DNA of 64,000 nucleotides from Shinella zoogloeoides (GCF_033705735.1 NZ_CP131131.1:1488001-1552000), one strand, 5' to 3'; numbered from the stretch's first letter, positions 27,716 through 37,993 are shown. The notes: generated by a model from the letters alone, not told the origin. Numbers and translations are program-made.

Positions 27716-30423
27716 TCGTCTTCTCCCGGCATGGGCATCCCGGCCATGGCCGGCATGCGGATCGTGAAGACCGCGCCGGAGCGATCGGTGCGGTTCGCCG
27801 CGGTGATCGTGCCGCCCATCGCCTCCACGAAGCCGCGGCAGATGGAGAGCCCGAGCCCCGTGCCGGCGCGCACCTGATCCGCCTTGCGCACCCGGTAGAA
27901 GCTGTCGAAGACGCGTTCGATATCGTCGGAAGGAATGCCGGGGCCTTCATCCTTGATGCTCAGCATGATCGTATTCCCGTCCTGTCGACCGTCGATTTCG
28001 ATCGATGTGCCGTCCGGCGCGTATTTGGCGGCGTTGTCGATGAGATTGAACAGCACCTGCTCGAAAAGCACCGGATCCACCCTCAGCATCGGCAAGGTCT
28101 CGGGAATATGCACCTCGACCCTGTGATGCGAAACGATCTTCACCGCCCGTGCGAGCGCCGAGCCGACGATATCGCCCGCGAAGTGCCATGCATAGTTCGG
28201 TTCCATCGCGCCTGCGCCGATGCGTGTCATGTCGAGCAGGTTGGCGATGAAGCGGTTCAGCCGCTCGGATTCGTCGATGACGGTGGACAACAGCTCGCGC
28301 CGCGTCTCCTCGTCAAGCCGGACGCCGAGATCCTTCAGCATGTCGGCCGAACCCATGATGGCGGCAAGCGGCGTCTTCAGGTCGTGGGAGATGGAGGTCA
28401 GCAGCGCCGCGCGGAGCTTGTCCGTCTCCGCGGCAAGCCGCGCGCCGTCGACATCGGAGACCAGCTGCACGCGCTCGATGGCGAGCGCCGCCTGATCCGA
28501 AAGCGCATCGAAAAGACGGCGTTGCTCGGGCGCCAGGATCGGCCCCTGCCGGTCGTTGTCGAGACCGATGACGCCGACCGCCTCGCGGCCGGTGCGCATG
28601 GGAAGGTAAAGCCGCCGCGCGCCCGGCAGCGTGTCGGCACCGCGGCCGGCTGGACGATTGTGCTCCCAGGCCCATTTGGCCGCGGCGATATCGGCGTCGA
28701 CAAGCGTGTCGTCGGGCGGATAGCCGGCCTTGACGGCGACCGCCCCCGCCTCCGGCAGCAGGATGACGACCCTTACCTTGAGCATGGACGCTATCTGGAA
28801 GGCGGTCGCCCACAGCACATCGTCCAGCGTGCCGGTGCCGGCGAGCTTCCTGGAGAAGAGGTAGAGGTCCTCCGTCATGCGCGCCCGCTGGCGGGCAGCG
28901 GCCGCCTGCCGGTGGACGGCCGCGGTGAGATTGGAAGCGACGAGCGCGACGCCGAAATAGAAGAACAGCGCGACGAGGCTTTCGGGATCGCGGACCGTGA
29001 AGGTATATCGCGGCTCCAGGAAGAAGAAATTGAAGGCGAGCGCGCCGAGTATCGAGGCGAACAGGCCGGCACCGAGGCCGCCGCGCACCGAGGCCGCGAG
29101 CACCGCCATCAGAAAGACCAGCGCCAGGTTCTGGACGTCGAGCGTCTGGCTGAGCGCGACCCCGGCGAGGATCGCCAGCGCCACGAAGACTACGCTGAGC
29201 AGGTACGGCCTGATACGGAACGGCTGCAGCGCCTCGGCGCTCTTCACGCCCCTCCGCGGTTCTTCCGCCCTCGCATCACCGGAGATGACGTGCACGCTGA
29301 TATCGCCGGCATGACGGATCAGGTCGTAGGTGACGTTGCCCTGCCAGAACCGCCGCCAGCCGGACCGCTCCGGGCGGCCGACGACGATGTGGGTGAAGTT
29401 GTTGGCATTCGCATAGGCGATGATCTCGCGCGAGGGGGCGAGCGCCGGCAGCGTCACCGTCTCGGCGCCCAGCTGCTCGGCAAGGCGCATGTTGGCGGCG
29501 AGCCTGTCCTTGTCCTCTTCCGAAAGGCCTGCCGACTGCGGTGTTTCGAGGTGCAGCGCTGCCCAGGGCGCCCGCAGCCGATCGGCCTGGCGCCGCGCGT
29601 AACGCACGAGACTGGCGCCTTTCGGACCATGGTCTATGCAGACCAGCAGGCGTTCGCCGGCCGCCCATGGGCCGGAAATGGCATGCGCCTGCATGTGGTT
29701 GAGCAACTGGTCATCGACCCGCTGCGCGGTGCGCCGCAATGCGAGCTCCCGCAGCGCCGTCAGGTTGCCGGGCGAGAAATAGTTCTCGATGGCCCGCTTC
29801 GCCGTCTTCGGCACATAGACCTTGCCGTCCGCCAGCCGCTTGATCAGGTCGTCGGGCGTTATGTCGATGATCTCGATGTCGTCGGCACGATCGATGATGG
29901 AATCGGGCACGGTCTCACGCACCCTGATGCGCGTGATCTGCGCCACCACGTCGTTGAGGCTCTCCACATGCTGGATGTTGAGCGTCGAATAGACGTCGAT
30001 GCCGCGCGAGAGGATTTCCTCGACGTCGAGGTAGCGCTTGGGATGGCGGGCGCCGGCGACATTGGTATGCGCAAGCTCGTCGACGAGGACGAGCGCCGGC
30101 CGGCGCTCAAGGATCGCGTCGAGGTCCATCTCCTCGAGCTGCTGCCCGCGATATTCGATCTTCCGCCGGGCGATGACCTCGAAGCCCTCGACGAGTGCGG
30201 CCGTTTCCACGCGGCCGTGCGTCTCGACGACGCCGATGACGACATCGACGCCGTCCGCCTGCCGCGCCCGGCCGGACATCAGCATCTCGTAGGTCTTGCC
30301 GACGCCCGGCGCGGCACCGAGGAATATCTTGAGGCGCCCGCGCGTTTCCCGCTCCGCGCGGTCCAGGAGGGCGTCCGGCGATGGCCTGCTGTCGATCTCG
30401 CGATTGTCGTCCGGCATGAGCAT
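27712..30423 (-). CDS. kdpD: Osmosensitive potassium-channel sensor kinase KdpD
   Basis: 903 aa, full length. N-terminal KdpD domain with Walker-type GAAPGVGKT (37-45), universal-stress-protein domain (about 250-370), four membrane helices (about 400-500), a GAF-like domain, then HisKA with SISHDLKTPLAAI (phospho-His) and HATPase with GTGLGLSICRGFVEAMGG. Senses low potassium and turgor stress and phosphorylates KdpE. Starts 41 bases after kdpC; the last codon overlaps the kdpE ATG. Confidence 0.95.
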   Translation of the reverse strand: MLMPDDNREIDSRPSPDALLDRAERETRGRLKIFLGAAPGVGKTYEMLMSGRARQADGVDVVIGVVETHGRVETAALVEGFEVIARRKIEYRGQQLEEMDLDAILERRPALVLVDELAHTNVAGARHPKRYLDVEEILSRGIDVYSTLNIQHVESLNDVVAQITRIRVRETVPDSIIDRADDIEIIDITPDDLIKRLADGKVYVPKTAKRAIENYFSPGNLTALRELALRRTAQRVDDQLLNHMQAHAISGPWAAGERLLVCIDHGPKGASLVRYARRQADRLRAPWAALHLETPQSAGLSEEDKDRLAANMRLAEQLGAETVTLPALAPSREIIAYANANNFTHIVVGRPERSGWRRFWQGNVTYDLIRHAGDISVHVISGDARAEEPRRGVKSAEALQPFRIRPYLLSVVFVALAILAGVALSQTLDVQNLALVFLMAVLAASVRGGLGAGLFASILGALAFNFFFLEPRYTFTVRDPESLVALFFYFGVALVASNLTAAVHRQAAAARQRARMTEDLYLFSRKLAGTGTLDDVLWATAFQIASMLKVRVVILLPEAGAVAVKAGYPPDDTLVDADIAAAKWAWEHNRPAGRGADTLPGARRLYLPMRTGREAVGVIGLDNDRQGPILAPEQRRLFDALSDQAALAIERVQLVSDVDGARLAAETDKLRAALLTSISHDLKTPLAAIMGSADMLKDLGVRLDEETRRELLSTVIDESERLNRFIANLLDMTRIGAGAMEPNYAWHFAGDIVGSALARAVKIVSHHRVEVHIPETLPMLRVDPVLFEQVLFNLIDNAAKYAPDGTSIEIDGRQDGNTIMLSIKDEGPGIPSDDIERVFDSFYRVRKADQVRAGTGLGLSICRGFVEAMGGTITAANRTDRSGAVFTIRMPAMAGMPMPGEDE

Positions 30424-30464
30424 CCATCCACTGTTCCCGGCCGCCCGGGAAAGCTCATTTCAGT

Positions 30465-31031
30465 TTACGAGGGCGCGCCGTCAAGCGCCATGTTGAGACG
30501 CAGCACATTCACGACGGGTTCCCCCAGAAAGCCGAGCTTGCGGCCCTCGACCTGCCGGTCGACCAGCGCGCGGACGGCAGCCTCGTCCAGCCCCCTCGCC
30601 CTGGCCACGCGCGCCACCTGGAAATAGGCGGCTTGCGGCGAGATATGCGGATCGAGGCCGCTGCCCGAGGCGGTGACGAGATCGATCGGCACCTCCGCCG
30701 TCAGATCGGCGGCTTTGGCCGCATCGTAGTCGGCCCTCACCCGGTCGATCAGCTTCCGGCTGGTCGGGCCAAGATTGGAGCCGGAGGAGCTGGCGGCGTC
30801 GTAGCCATTACCCGCAGCCGAAGGACGCCCATGAAAATACCGGTCGCTCGTGAAGGCCTGTCCGATGAGCGCCGAGCCGATCACCCGGCCGTCCTTCTCG
30901 ATCAGGCTGCCATTCGCCTGCCGCGGGAAGACGGCCTGCGCGATGCCGGTCATGGCGGCGGGATAGAGAAGGCCGGCGATGGCGGTGGTGGCAAGGATCA
31001 TGACGATTGCCGGGCGCAGTTGCTTGAACAT
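30465..31031 (-). CDS. kdpC: Potassium-transporting ATPase subunit KdpC
   Basis: 188 aa, one N-terminal membrane helix (about 8-28) then a periplasmic domain with family motifs [20 protein letters not shown] and [20 protein letters not shown]. Stabilises the KdpA-KdpB complex. ATG at 31031 lies 11 bases after the kdpB stop. Confidence 0.95.
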   Translation of the reverse strand: MFKQLRPAIVMILATTAIAGLLYPAAMTGIAQAVFPRQANGSLIEKDGRVIGSALIGQAFTSDRYFHGRPSAAGNGYDAASSSGSNLGPTSRKLIDRVRADYDAAKAADLTAEVPIDLVTASGSGLDPHISPQAAYFQVARVARARGLDEAAVRALVDRQVEGRKLGFLGEPVVNVLRLNMALDGAPS

Positions 31032-31042
31032 GGTCGATTTCC

Positions 31043-33091
31043 TTAGGCAAGGCCGAGGGCGGTGATGGCGACATCGATCGCCTTGATGCCGATGAAGGGC
31101 ACGACGATGCCACCGAGGCCGTAGATCAGCAGGTTGCGGGAGAGGAGCGCACCGGCGCCGACGGCGCGGTACTTCACGCCCCTCAGCGAAAGCGGGATCA
31201 GCGCGACGATGATGAGCGCGTTGAAGACGATCGCCGAGAGGATGGCCGATTGCGGGCTCGACAGGCCCATGACGTTCAGGACGCCGAGCTGCGGATAGAA
31301 GGCGAGGAACATGGCCGGGATGATCGCGAAATATTTCGCGATGTCGTTGGCGATGGAGAACGTCGTCAGCGCGCCGCGGGTCATCAGCAATTGCTTGCCG
31401 ATCTCGACGATCTCGATGAGCTTCGTCGGGTCGCTGTCGAGATCGACCATGTTGCCGGCCTCGCGGGCGGCGACCGTACCGGTGTTCATGGCAACGCCCA
31501 CATCGGCCTGGGCAAGGGCCGGCGCATCGTTGGTGCCGTCGCCGCACATGGCGACGAGCTTTCCCCTGGCCTGCTCCTCGCGGATGAGCTGGAGCTTGTT
31601 CTCCGGCGTGGCCTGGGCGAGGAAATCGTCGACGCCGGCTTCCGCCGCAATGGCCGCCGCCGTCATCGGATTGTCGCCGGTGATCATCACCGTGCGGATG
31701 CCCATGCGGCGCAATTCCGCGAAACGCTCGCGAATGCCGCCCTTGACGATGTCCTTGAGCTGGACGACGCCGAGCAGCCTGTCCTCCCTCGCCACCGCCA
31801 GCGGCGTGCCCCCGGCCTTTGCGATCTCCTCGGCGATGGCCTGAAGCTCGCGCACCGCATCGGAAGATGCGCCGGCGCCGACATGGGACAGCACCGCATC
31901 GACCGCTCCCTTGCGAATCTGCGCCCCTTCGAGGTCGACGCCGCTCATGCGGGTCTGGGCGGTAAAGGGCACGAAGCTCGCCTTGAGGCCGGCCATGTCC
32001 CGGCCGCGGATATCGTATTTCTCCTTGGCAAGAACGACGATGGAGCGGCCCTCCGGCGTCTCGTCGGCAAGCGAGGCAAGCTGGGCGGCATCGGCAAGCT
32101 CCTGTTCGGTGACGCCGCGCACCGGCCTGAAGGCCGTCGCCTGACGATTGCCGAGCGTGATGGTACCGGTCTTGTCAAGCAGGAGCGTATCGACGTCGCC
32201 CGCCGCCTCCACCGCCCGCCCCGACATGGCGAGCACGTTGAAACGGACGAGGCGATCCATGCCGGCAATGCCGATGGCGGAGAGCAATGCGCCGATGGTC
32301 GTCGGAATGAGCGTGACGAACAGGGCGACGAGCACGATGATCGGGATCGAACCGCCGGCATAGGCGGCGAAGCTCGGGATGGTGACGGTCGCCAGAACGA
32401 AGATCAGCGTCATGCCGGCAAGCAGTATGTTGAGTGCGATCTCGTTCGGCGTCTTCTGGCGCTCCGCCCCTTCGACCAGCGCGATCATGCGATCGAGGAA
32501 GGTCGAGCCGGCGGCGGCGGTGATGCGCACGCGGATCCAGTCGGAGAGGACCTGCGTGCCGCCCGTCACGGCCGAGCGGTCTCCGCCCGATTCCCGGATG
32601 ACGGGAGCAGATTCGCCCGTGATCGCCGCCTCGTTCACCGAGGCGACGCCCTCGACGACCTCGCCGTCCGAGGGGATGATATCCCCGGCCTCGACGAGCA
32701 CCAGATCGCCGACCTTGAGACTGGTGCCGGGCACCAGCCTGTACTCGGCGGAGCCGTTTGCCGCGAGCAGCTTGGCCTGGGTCTCGCTCCGGGCGCGGCG
32801 CAGCGAATCCGCCTGCGCCTTGCCTCGGCCCTCGGCGACCGCTTCGGCGAAATTGGCGAAGAGCACGGTAAACCAGAGCCAGAGATTGACCTGGAAGGAG
32901 AAGGCGAGGCCGCCGCCACCGGATGCCAGATCGCGCAGGAAGAGGAGCGACGTCAGCAGCGAGACGGTCGCCACGACGAACATGACGGGATTGCGGGCGA
33001 GCGTGCGCGGGTTCAGCTTGGTGAATGCTGCGCCGATTGCCGGAACGAGAATGCGAGAATCGAGGATACTCGCGGATTTTGCCTGGCTCAT
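31043..33091 (-). CDS. kdpB: Potassium-transporting P-type ATPase subunit KdpB
   Basis: 682 aa catalytic subunit. Phosphorylation motif DKTGT at 306-310, actuator loop TGES in [13 protein letters not shown], hinge [19 protein letters not shown], and seven predicted membrane helices. Start at ATG 33091 fits the family N-terminus; further upstream sequence is a separate microprotein gene. Hydrolyses ATP to drive potassium through KdpA. Confidence 0.97.
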   Translation of the reverse strand: MSQAKSASILDSRILVPAIGAAFTKLNPRTLARNPVMFVVATVSLLTSLLFLRDLASGGGGLAFSFQVNLWLWFTVLFANFAEAVAEGRGKAQADSLRRARSETQAKLLAANGSAEYRLVPGTSLKVGDLVLVEAGDIIPSDGEVVEGVASVNEAAITGESAPVIRESGGDRSAVTGGTQVLSDWIRVRITAAAGSTFLDRMIALVEGAERQKTPNEIALNILLAGMTLIFVLATVTIPSFAAYAGGSIPIIVLVALFVTLIPTTIGALLSAIGIAGMDRLVRFNVLAMSGRAVEAAGDVDTLLLDKTGTITLGNRQATAFRPVRGVTEQELADAAQLASLADETPEGRSIVVLAKEKYDIRGRDMAGLKASFVPFTAQTRMSGVDLEGAQIRKGAVDAVLSHVGAGASSDAVRELQAIAEEIAKAGGTPLAVAREDRLLGVVQLKDIVKGGIRERFAELRRMGIRTVMITGDNPMTAAAIAAEAGVDDFLAQATPENKLQLIREEQARGKLVAMCGDGTNDAPALAQADVGVAMNTGTVAAREAGNMVDLDSDPTKLIEIVEIGKQLLMTRGALTTFSIANDIAKYFAIIPAMFLAFYPQLGVLNVMGLSSPQSAILSAIVFNALIIVALIPLSLRGVKYRAVGAGALLSRNLLIYGLGGIVVPFIGIKAIDVAITALGLA

Positions 33092-33120
33092 ACGAGACTC
33101 CAGCGTTGAAACGGACGCGG

Positions 33121-33267
33121 TCACCCGCGCAGAAATTCGATGATCGAAACGATGGCGATCATCGCGACCAGCATCATCAGGATGAGGTTGGAAGCACACC
33201 ATCGGGCTGGCATCGCCCCCCTGCGAACGGGGGACGAAGGAGGGGAACCTGTCGTGCGAAGCGTCAT
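33121..33267 (-). CDS. 48-aa single-helix membrane microprotein between kdpA and kdpB
   Basis: Not previously obvious because of its length. ATG 33267 lies 9 bases after the kdpA stop with GAGGA seven bases upstream; the stop is 29 bases before kdpB. Residues 1-26 are polar and basic (several Arg and Pro), then a hydrophobic helix [20 protein letters not shown] (28-47) and RG at the end. The 185-base gap is larger than other gaps in this operon, and the second half of the ORF has the high-GC third-base pattern of real genes. It could act like KdpF, a small lipid-like stabiliser of the KdpFABC complex, but that is only inference. A shorter start at ATG 33213 would leave 30 aa. Confidence 0.55.
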   Translation of the reverse strand: MTLRTTGSPPSSPVRRGAMPARWCASNLILMMLVAMIAIVSIIEFLRG

Positions 33268-33276
33268 GGCCAATCC

Positions 33277-34980
33277 TCAGAAGGTCTGTCCGGCCAGCAT
33301 CGCGAGGTGTTCGACCACCGGGCCGAGCGCGAGCGCCGGGAAGAAGGTGAGCCCGCCGACGATCATGATCGTGCCGACGAGCAGGCCGACGAAGAGCGGG
33401 CCGTCCGTCGGGAACGTGCCGGCGGAAGCCGGGACGGTCTTCTTGGCGATGAGCGAGCCGGCGATGGCCAGCGCCGGTATGATGACCAGAAAGCGCCCCA
33501 TCAGCATGCCGAAGCCCAGCGTGACATTGTACCAGGGCGTGTTGCCGGTCAGGCCGCCGAAGGCCGAGCCGTTGTTGGCGGCCGCCGAGGTATAGGCATA
33601 GAGGATCTCGGAGAAGCCATGCGGGCCGGCCGTGCCGACGGAGGCGACCGCCGGGGGCAGCACGCTGGCGATGGCCGTGAAGACGAGCATGGCAAGCGGC
33701 AGGCAGAGGATCGCGAGCACCGCCATCTTCATCTCCTTCGCCTCGATCTTCTTGCCGAGATATTCCGGCGTGCGGCCGACCATCAGGCCCGCCACGAAGA
33801 CGGCCACGACGATGAAGAGGACGATGCCGTAGAAGCCCGCGCCGACGCCCCCGACGATAACCTCGCCAAGCTGCATGTTGATGAGCGGGATGAGCCCCCC
33901 GAGCGCCGTGAAACTGCCATGCATGGCGTTGACCGCACCGCAGGAGGCCGCCGTGGTGACGACCGCGAAGAGCGAGGAAAGAGCGATGCCGAAGCGGGCT
34001 TCCTTGCCCTCCATATTGCCGCCCTGGAGGCCGAAGGCGTGCATGAGCGAATTGCCGGAGGCTTCCGCCCAGTAGGTAACCGTGACGCCGGCGAGGAACA
34101 GAACGCCCATGGCCGCAAGGATCGCCCAGCCCTGGCGCTGGTTGCCGACCATGCGGCCGAATACGTTGGTGAAGGCCGCGCCGATCGCGAAGATCGAGAC
34201 CATCTGAAGCATGTTCGAGAGGACGTCGGGGTTCTCGAAGGGATGGGCGGAATTGGCGTTGAAGAAGCCGCCCCCGTTGGTGCCGAGCATCTTGATGGCA
34301 AGCTGCGAGGCGACCGGGCCGAGCGCGATGGTCTGCCTTGCGCCTTCCAGCGTCGTCGCCTCCACAGAGGGGCCGAAGGTCTGCGGCACGCCGAGCGCCA
34401 CATAGGCAAGCGTCAGCACGACGCAGACCGGCAGCAGCACATAGAGCGTGGCGCGGGTCATATCGACCCAGAAATTACCGATCGTCTTGCCGGATGCGCC
34501 CGCGAAGGCGCGGATGAGCGCGACGGCGATCGCCATGCCGGTGGCTGCGGAAACGAAGTTCTGCACCGTCAATCCCGCCATCTGGGTGAGATAGGACATG
34601 GTGCTCTCGCCGCCGTAGTTCTGCCAGTTGGTATTGGTGACGAAACTGACGGCGGTGTTGAAGGCAAGCTCCGGCGCGACGTCGGACAAGCCGGCGGGAT
34701 TGAGCGGCAACGCGCCCTGCAGGCGCTGCAATGCGTAAAGCAGCAGCAGCCCGGCAAGGTTGAAGGCCAGCATGGCGACGGCATAGGCCGTCCAGCGCTG
34801 CTCCTCGCGCTCGCTGGTGCCGGCCAGCGCATAAAGGCCCCGTTCGACGGGAACCAGCACGGGGGAAAGGAAGGTTCGCTCCCCGGCAAAGACGCGCGTC
34901 ATATAGGCGCCGAGCGGTTTGACGAGGGCAAGGACGATCCCGCAGAAAAGAAGGATCTGTAGCCATCCGATGAAGGTCAT
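33277..34980 (-). CDS. kdpA: Potassium-transporting ATPase subunit KdpA
   Basis: 567 aa potassium-channel-like subunit with about ten membrane helices. Selectivity-filter-type repeats are seen: [53 protein letters not shown] and [15 protein letters not shown] 34980 is 36 bases after kdpF. Forms the ion path of the high-affinity Kdp pump with KdpB, KdpC and KdpF. Confidence 0.97.
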   Translation of the reverse strand: MTFIGWLQILLFCGIVLALVKPLGAYMTRVFAGERTFLSPVLVPVERGLYALAGTSEREEQRWTAYAVAMLAFNLAGLLLLYALQRLQGALPLNPAGLSDVAPELAFNTAVSFVTNTNWQNYGGESTMSYLTQMAGLTVQNFVSAATGMAIAVALIRAFAGASGKTIGNFWVDMTRATLYVLLPVCVVLTLAYVALGVPQTFGPSVEATTLEGARQTIALGPVASQLAIKMLGTNGGGFFNANSAHPFENPDVLSNMLQMVSIFAIGAAFTNVFGRMVGNQRQGWAILAAMGVLFLAGVTVTYWAEASGNSLMHAFGLQGGNMEGKEARFGIALSSLFAVVTTAASCGAVNAMHGSFTALGGLIPLINMQLGEVIVGGVGAGFYGIVLFIVVAVFVAGLMVGRTPEYLGKKIEAKEMKMAVLAILCLPLAMLVFTAIASVLPPAVASVGTAGPHGFSEILYAYTSAAANNGSAFGGLTGNTPWYNVTLGFGMLMGRFLVIIPALAIAGSLIAKKTVPASAGTFPTDGPLFVGLLVGTIMIVGGLTFFPALALGPVVEHLAMLAGQTF

Positions 34981-35016
34981 GGGCAAAACTTTCGTTACCG
35001 GCAGCATTGCTTCCGT

Positions 35017-35106
35017 TCAGAAGCGTTCCGGGCGAATGAGGGCGTAGGCGAGGTAAATGGTCAGGAAGACGGCAACGGCGCCGCCGAACGCATAATCGAA
35101 CGACAT
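35017..35106 (-). CDS. kdpF: Potassium-transporting ATPase small subunit KdpF
   Basis: 29 aa: MSFDYAFGGAVAVFLTIYLA then YALIRPERF, one membrane helix ending in the family signature YALIRPERF. GGGAGG stands before the ATG at 35106. KdpF is the small lipid-like stabilising subunit of the KdpFABC complex. Starts 11 bases after the next microprotein gene upstream. Confidence 0.93.
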   Translation of the reverse strand: MSFDYAFGGAVAVFLTIYLAYALIRPERF

Positions 35107-35117
35107 CGCACCCTCCC

Positions 35118-35201
35118 TCACAACCGTTCGCAGGCGCGCGTGTAGACAACACAGAATGCGAAGAAGGCGAGCACCGCGCCTGTCAGGAGAACATCCATCA
35201 T
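35118..35201 (-). CDS. 27-aa membrane microprotein upstream of kdpF
   Basis: ATG 35201 (a second ATG follows at 35198) and stop at 35118, with GGAG about 9 bases before the start and only 11 bases before kdpF. Sequence: two Met, DVLLTGAVLAFFAFCVVYT, then RACERL: a single membrane helix with a conserved-looking polar Arg-Ala-Cys-Glu-Arg-Leu tail. I recall similar tiny ORFs with an (A/C)ACxRL tail ahead of kdpF in other alphaproteobacteria, but cannot confirm it here. A Kdp accessory peptide is a reasonable guess. Confidence 0.6.
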   Translation of the reverse strand: MMDVLLTGAVLAFFAFCVVYTRACERL

Positions 35202-35537
35202 CACTCTGGACTCCGTTATCGGGGGCCAGACAAGCCGCGGACGCTCTTCGAAAGCACACCGCGAAATCACCTGGCGCAGGGATCCTTCGATCTCCCGCGC
35301 TTCAATATGCAGCCGAACCGGATAGGCATTCGAGAGCGGCCGGAAGGTGAAAAAATAGGAATTCCATAGGAATTTCAGCCGGTGCACCTCCAGCTTGCCG
35401 GCATGCGTCCGAAGACCGCCAGATGGCGATTTTCCGAACCCGCACCGCTATCTCTCCAGCGTGACAGCGAAAGATCGGCCTCATGCCGGGCCGCGGCGAT
35501 TAACGGCATCAAAAGCTTTTTGCCCTAACGGAGATGC
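35202..35537. other. 336-base intergenic region upstream of the kdp genes
   Basis: Lies between the divergent kdp operon and a diguanylate cyclase gene. It must hold the promoters of both, and any KdpE site, but I recognise no clear -35/-10 pair. A repeated GGAATT (in AGGAATTCCATAGGAATTT near 35360) is the only notable pattern. No gene seen. Confidence 0.6.
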
Positions 35538-37259
35538 ATGACTTCGAGTGGGTTTCGAAACAGACGTCCGGTGGCCTTCCTGCTTCTAGTGATGCTGACA
35601 TATTTCAGCACTGCATTGGCAAGCGCAGCGGATTCTTCCGAGATTCGCAGTTCCTGCTGGGCATCCGGCGATCTGTCGGAGGACGTGGTCGCGATAGCAC
35701 GGCAGGAAAGCCGGTGGTCCTGCGGCACCCGGGAATTCTCCATCGATGCCGAGCGCGTGCTGCTCCGCTTCGACATCACACCCGACAATGCCCTTCCCCG
35801 ATATCTCCTCTCAAGGCGAAGTGCACTTGAAACGATGCATCTTCTGGCGATCGATAAGGAGGGCGCGGTCCGGCAAACTTCCGTTCCCGCGGCCGCCCTG
35901 CCCAGTTCGCTGGCTGGCGGGTACTTCAAGGCCTCCCTGCCGGAGGTGACGCGCGAGACCGCGCATGTCGTCGTCGCGATCGACCTGCCGAGCCATCGGA
36001 TGACGCTGGAGGGGGCCTATCTTGCCCCGACGGATCCGGCCGTTGACACGGGTGACATGCGGTTCCTGCTGGTCCTGGCAGGGCTTGCGGGCATGCTCGT
36101 CATGCCCCTTATCTTCAACGCAGCGTTCTACCGGGCCCTGCGCGAATCTTTCGTTCTCTGGCACTCGGCCCTCACGCTTTCGCTGCTGATGACCGTTCTG
36201 GTTTCATCCGGCCTGTCAGTCGTGCTTTTCGATCCTCCGGCGATGACGTTGAGCTGGATGACGACATTGATCTTCGGGATGACGGTCGGGTCGGGAGCGA
36301 TGTTCACCCACAGCTTCATCGAGCCAGGATTGATGCATCCGCTCCTGCGGCGTCTGCTACCCTATTGCGCGGTGTGGGCGATATGCCTGAGCGTGTTTCA
36401 TGCGGCGTTTCCCTTCGTTGCGCGCCCCATGCAGGCGAGCGCCTACACGGCGGCGTTTGCGCCGATCCTCGGTATCTTCATATTGTCCATGATCGATTCT
36501 CTGCGTCGCGGAAGCCGCGCCGCGAGGTATCAGGCGATAGGCTACACGCCGATAATCGTGGTCGGGCTGGTTCGTCTGGTGACGGGTGTTGTTCCCTGGC
36601 TGCACAGCACTGACGCCATGTTCCTGTTCTATGTGGGTTGCGCGTGTGAAGTCCTTTTCACGACGCTTGGCGTGGCAGAGCGCTTCGTCACCATGAAGCG
36701 CGAGCGGGACCGCGCACGCAACGAAGCCGAGCTGCTCGAACGGCTGTCCGAAACGGATGCGTTGACGGGTTTGTTCAACCGGCGGGCCATCGAGCGCCAG
36801 TTCGAGCAACTTCGCGGCGAAGGCTTCGCCGCGCTGGCTGTCATCGACCTCGACCATTTCAAGGCGATCAATGATGTGAACGGGCACGGCGTCGGGGACG
36901 AGGTGCTCAAGGCTGTGGGCAGTGCGCTCCAGGCAAGTCCTGACGTTCGCGCATATCGCCTCGGCGGCGAGGAATTCGTGCTTCTCTTGCGCGGAGACGA
37001 TGCCGAAGCCCAGGCCGAGCTTCGCCGCCAGGCAATTCCCGCAATTGTCGCTCATGCCGTTTCGGGGCTCGGGCGCCCCGTGACTGCCAGCATGGGCGTG
37101 ACGAACATCTTTGGCAGCGAAGGTTTCGCCGCACTTTACGAACGCGCCGACAAGCTGCTTTACGAAGCCAAGAGCGCGGGGCGCAACCGAACCCGCAGCG
37201 CGATCAAGGCGACGCCGGCGCTGGTGTCCTTTCCAAACGACCAGGCGATGATCGCCTAG
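35538..37259 (+). CDS. Membrane-bound diguanylate cyclase with extracytoplasmic domain
   Basis: 573 aa. Signal/TM1 at about 12-31, a periplasmic 7TMR-DISM extracellular-like domain (about 32-165), then seven membrane helices (about 172-380), a short coiled coil and a GGDEF domain (about 400-560) with DIDHFK-type IDLDHFKAINDVNGHGVGDEV and active loop GGEEF. The region before GGEEF lacks the RxxD inhibitory site (ASPD at the wrong spacing), so product inhibition is unlikely through the usual I-site. ATG 35538 has CGGAG upstream. Ligand for the periplasmic sensor domain is unknown. Confidence 0.88.
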   Translation: MTSSGFRNRRPVAFLLLVMLTYFSTALASAADSSEIRSSCWASGDLSEDVVAIARQESRWSCGTREFSIDAERVLLRFDITPDNALPRYLLSRRSALETMHLLAIDKEGAVRQTSVPAAALPSSLAGGYFKASLPEVTRETAHVVVAIDLPSHRMTLEGAYLAPTDPAVDTGDMRFLLVLAGLAGMLVMPLIFNAAFYRALRESFVLWHSALTLSLLMTVLVSSGLSVVLFDPPAMTLSWMTTLIFGMTVGSGAMFTHSFIEPGLMHPLLRRLLPYCAVWAICLSVFHAAFPFVARPMQASAYTAAFAPILGIFILSMIDSLRRGSRAARYQAIGYTPIIVVGLVRLVTGVVPWLHSTDAMFLFYVGCACEVLFTTLGVAERFVTMKRERDRARNEAELLERLSETDALTGLFNRRAIERQFEQLRGEGFAALAVIDLDHFKAINDVNGHGVGDEVLKAVGSALQASPDVRAYRLGGEEFVLLLRGDDAEAQAELRRQAIPAIVAHAVSGLGRPVTASMGVTNIFGSEGFAALYERADKLLYEAKSAGRNRTRSAIKATPALVSFPNDQAMIA

Positions 37260-37380
37260 GCCGGCGCGCCGCGTGCCGCTTCATTCCGGCCCGGCCCATC
37301 ATGACGATCCCGCATCAGATTAACTTGCTGCCGTCCCCATCGTTTCGGCAATCATCGCCGGGATTTGATGGAGCCCGCCC

Positions 37381-37800
37381 CTAACGTCCGACATCGAGCG
37401 TGCGGAGAATGTCGATCAGCCGCGGCGCCATTTCACGGATTTCCGTGAGATGGATGGCGGTCAGCCTTTCCAGGATGGCATCGGCCTTGTCCGTCAACGC
37501 GAGGGTCTGGCGGCGGCGGTCGGCAGGGTCGGAATGCCGCGTCACATAGCCGGCGGCAACGAGCCGGCCGACGAGTTCCGTCGCTGAATGGGGCGCGATC
37601 AGCAGCCGCTCGGCAAGCCGGCCGACGGTCATCGGCTCTTCATCGCGGTGCCCCCTTATCGTCAGGAGCGCCTGATGCTGCTGGGCGGGAAGCCCTTCGT
37701 GATGCGCCGCCGAGGTGCTGAAATCCATGAAGCGGCGCAGCGTGTAGCGCAGGTTCGAGAGCGCTTCGTAATCGGCATCGCTCAGCCTGTCCTTCGCCAT
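37381..37800 (-). CDS. MarR-family transcriptional regulator
   Basis: 139 aa from ATG 37800 with GGAGCGGAG upstream; a longer frame to 37854 is possible. Winged helix-turn-helix with MTVGRLAERLLIAPHSATEL (recognition part) and the wing HSDPADRRRQTLALT typical of MarR. Divergent from the ClC channel gene; the palindrome at 37938 lies between them and is repeated before the small gene at 40139, so this protein likely represses or senses for both. Confidence 0.88.
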   Translation of the reverse strand: MAKDRLSDADYEALSNLRYTLRRFMDFSTSAAHHEGLPAQQHQALLTIRGHRDEEPMTVGRLAERLLIAPHSATELVGRLVAAGYVTRHSDPADRRRQTLALTDKADAILERLTAIHLTEIREMAPRLIDILRTLDVGR

Positions 37801-37937
37801 TCTCCGCTCCCGCTTCCGCATTCCGGCCGCCGCCGGCATTTTCCGCAACAACATCCCTCCACCGGCTTACCGCAGGTTGGGCCGGCGGGCTAGTGCGCCA
37901 AATGACCTTCTCGCCAGCCGGCAATCCCTGTTGATTT

Positions 37938-37956
37938 ATATCGTATTACGATGTAT
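37938..37956. promoter_or_regulatory. MarR operator candidate upstream of ClC gene
   Basis: TATATCGTATTACGATGTA: arms TATATCGT and ACGATGTA (one mismatch) with a 3-base centre. Same as the palindrome at 40170-40188. Located 38 bases before the ClC ATG, in the divergent marR/ClC promoter region. Confidence 0.65.
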
Positions 37957-37993
37957 CTGCGGCCGCCTTCACCATTTCAGCGACGGGAAAGCC

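Noticed and set aside
28108..30627. 839-aa open frame on the plus strand opposite kdpD
   Set aside because: It is the complement of kdpD; rich in Arg, Asp and His as in reverse frames of GC-rich genes, with no domain. kdpD on the other strand is certain.
33242..33250. GGGGAACCT on the plus strand between kdpA and kdpB, like the ECF -35
   Set aside because: No CATCCAA-type -10 at the right distance and no gene on that strand to serve.
33025..34962. 645-aa plus-strand frame opposite kdpA
   Set aside because: Antisense shadow of kdpA with low-complexity Arg/Glu/Asp composition.
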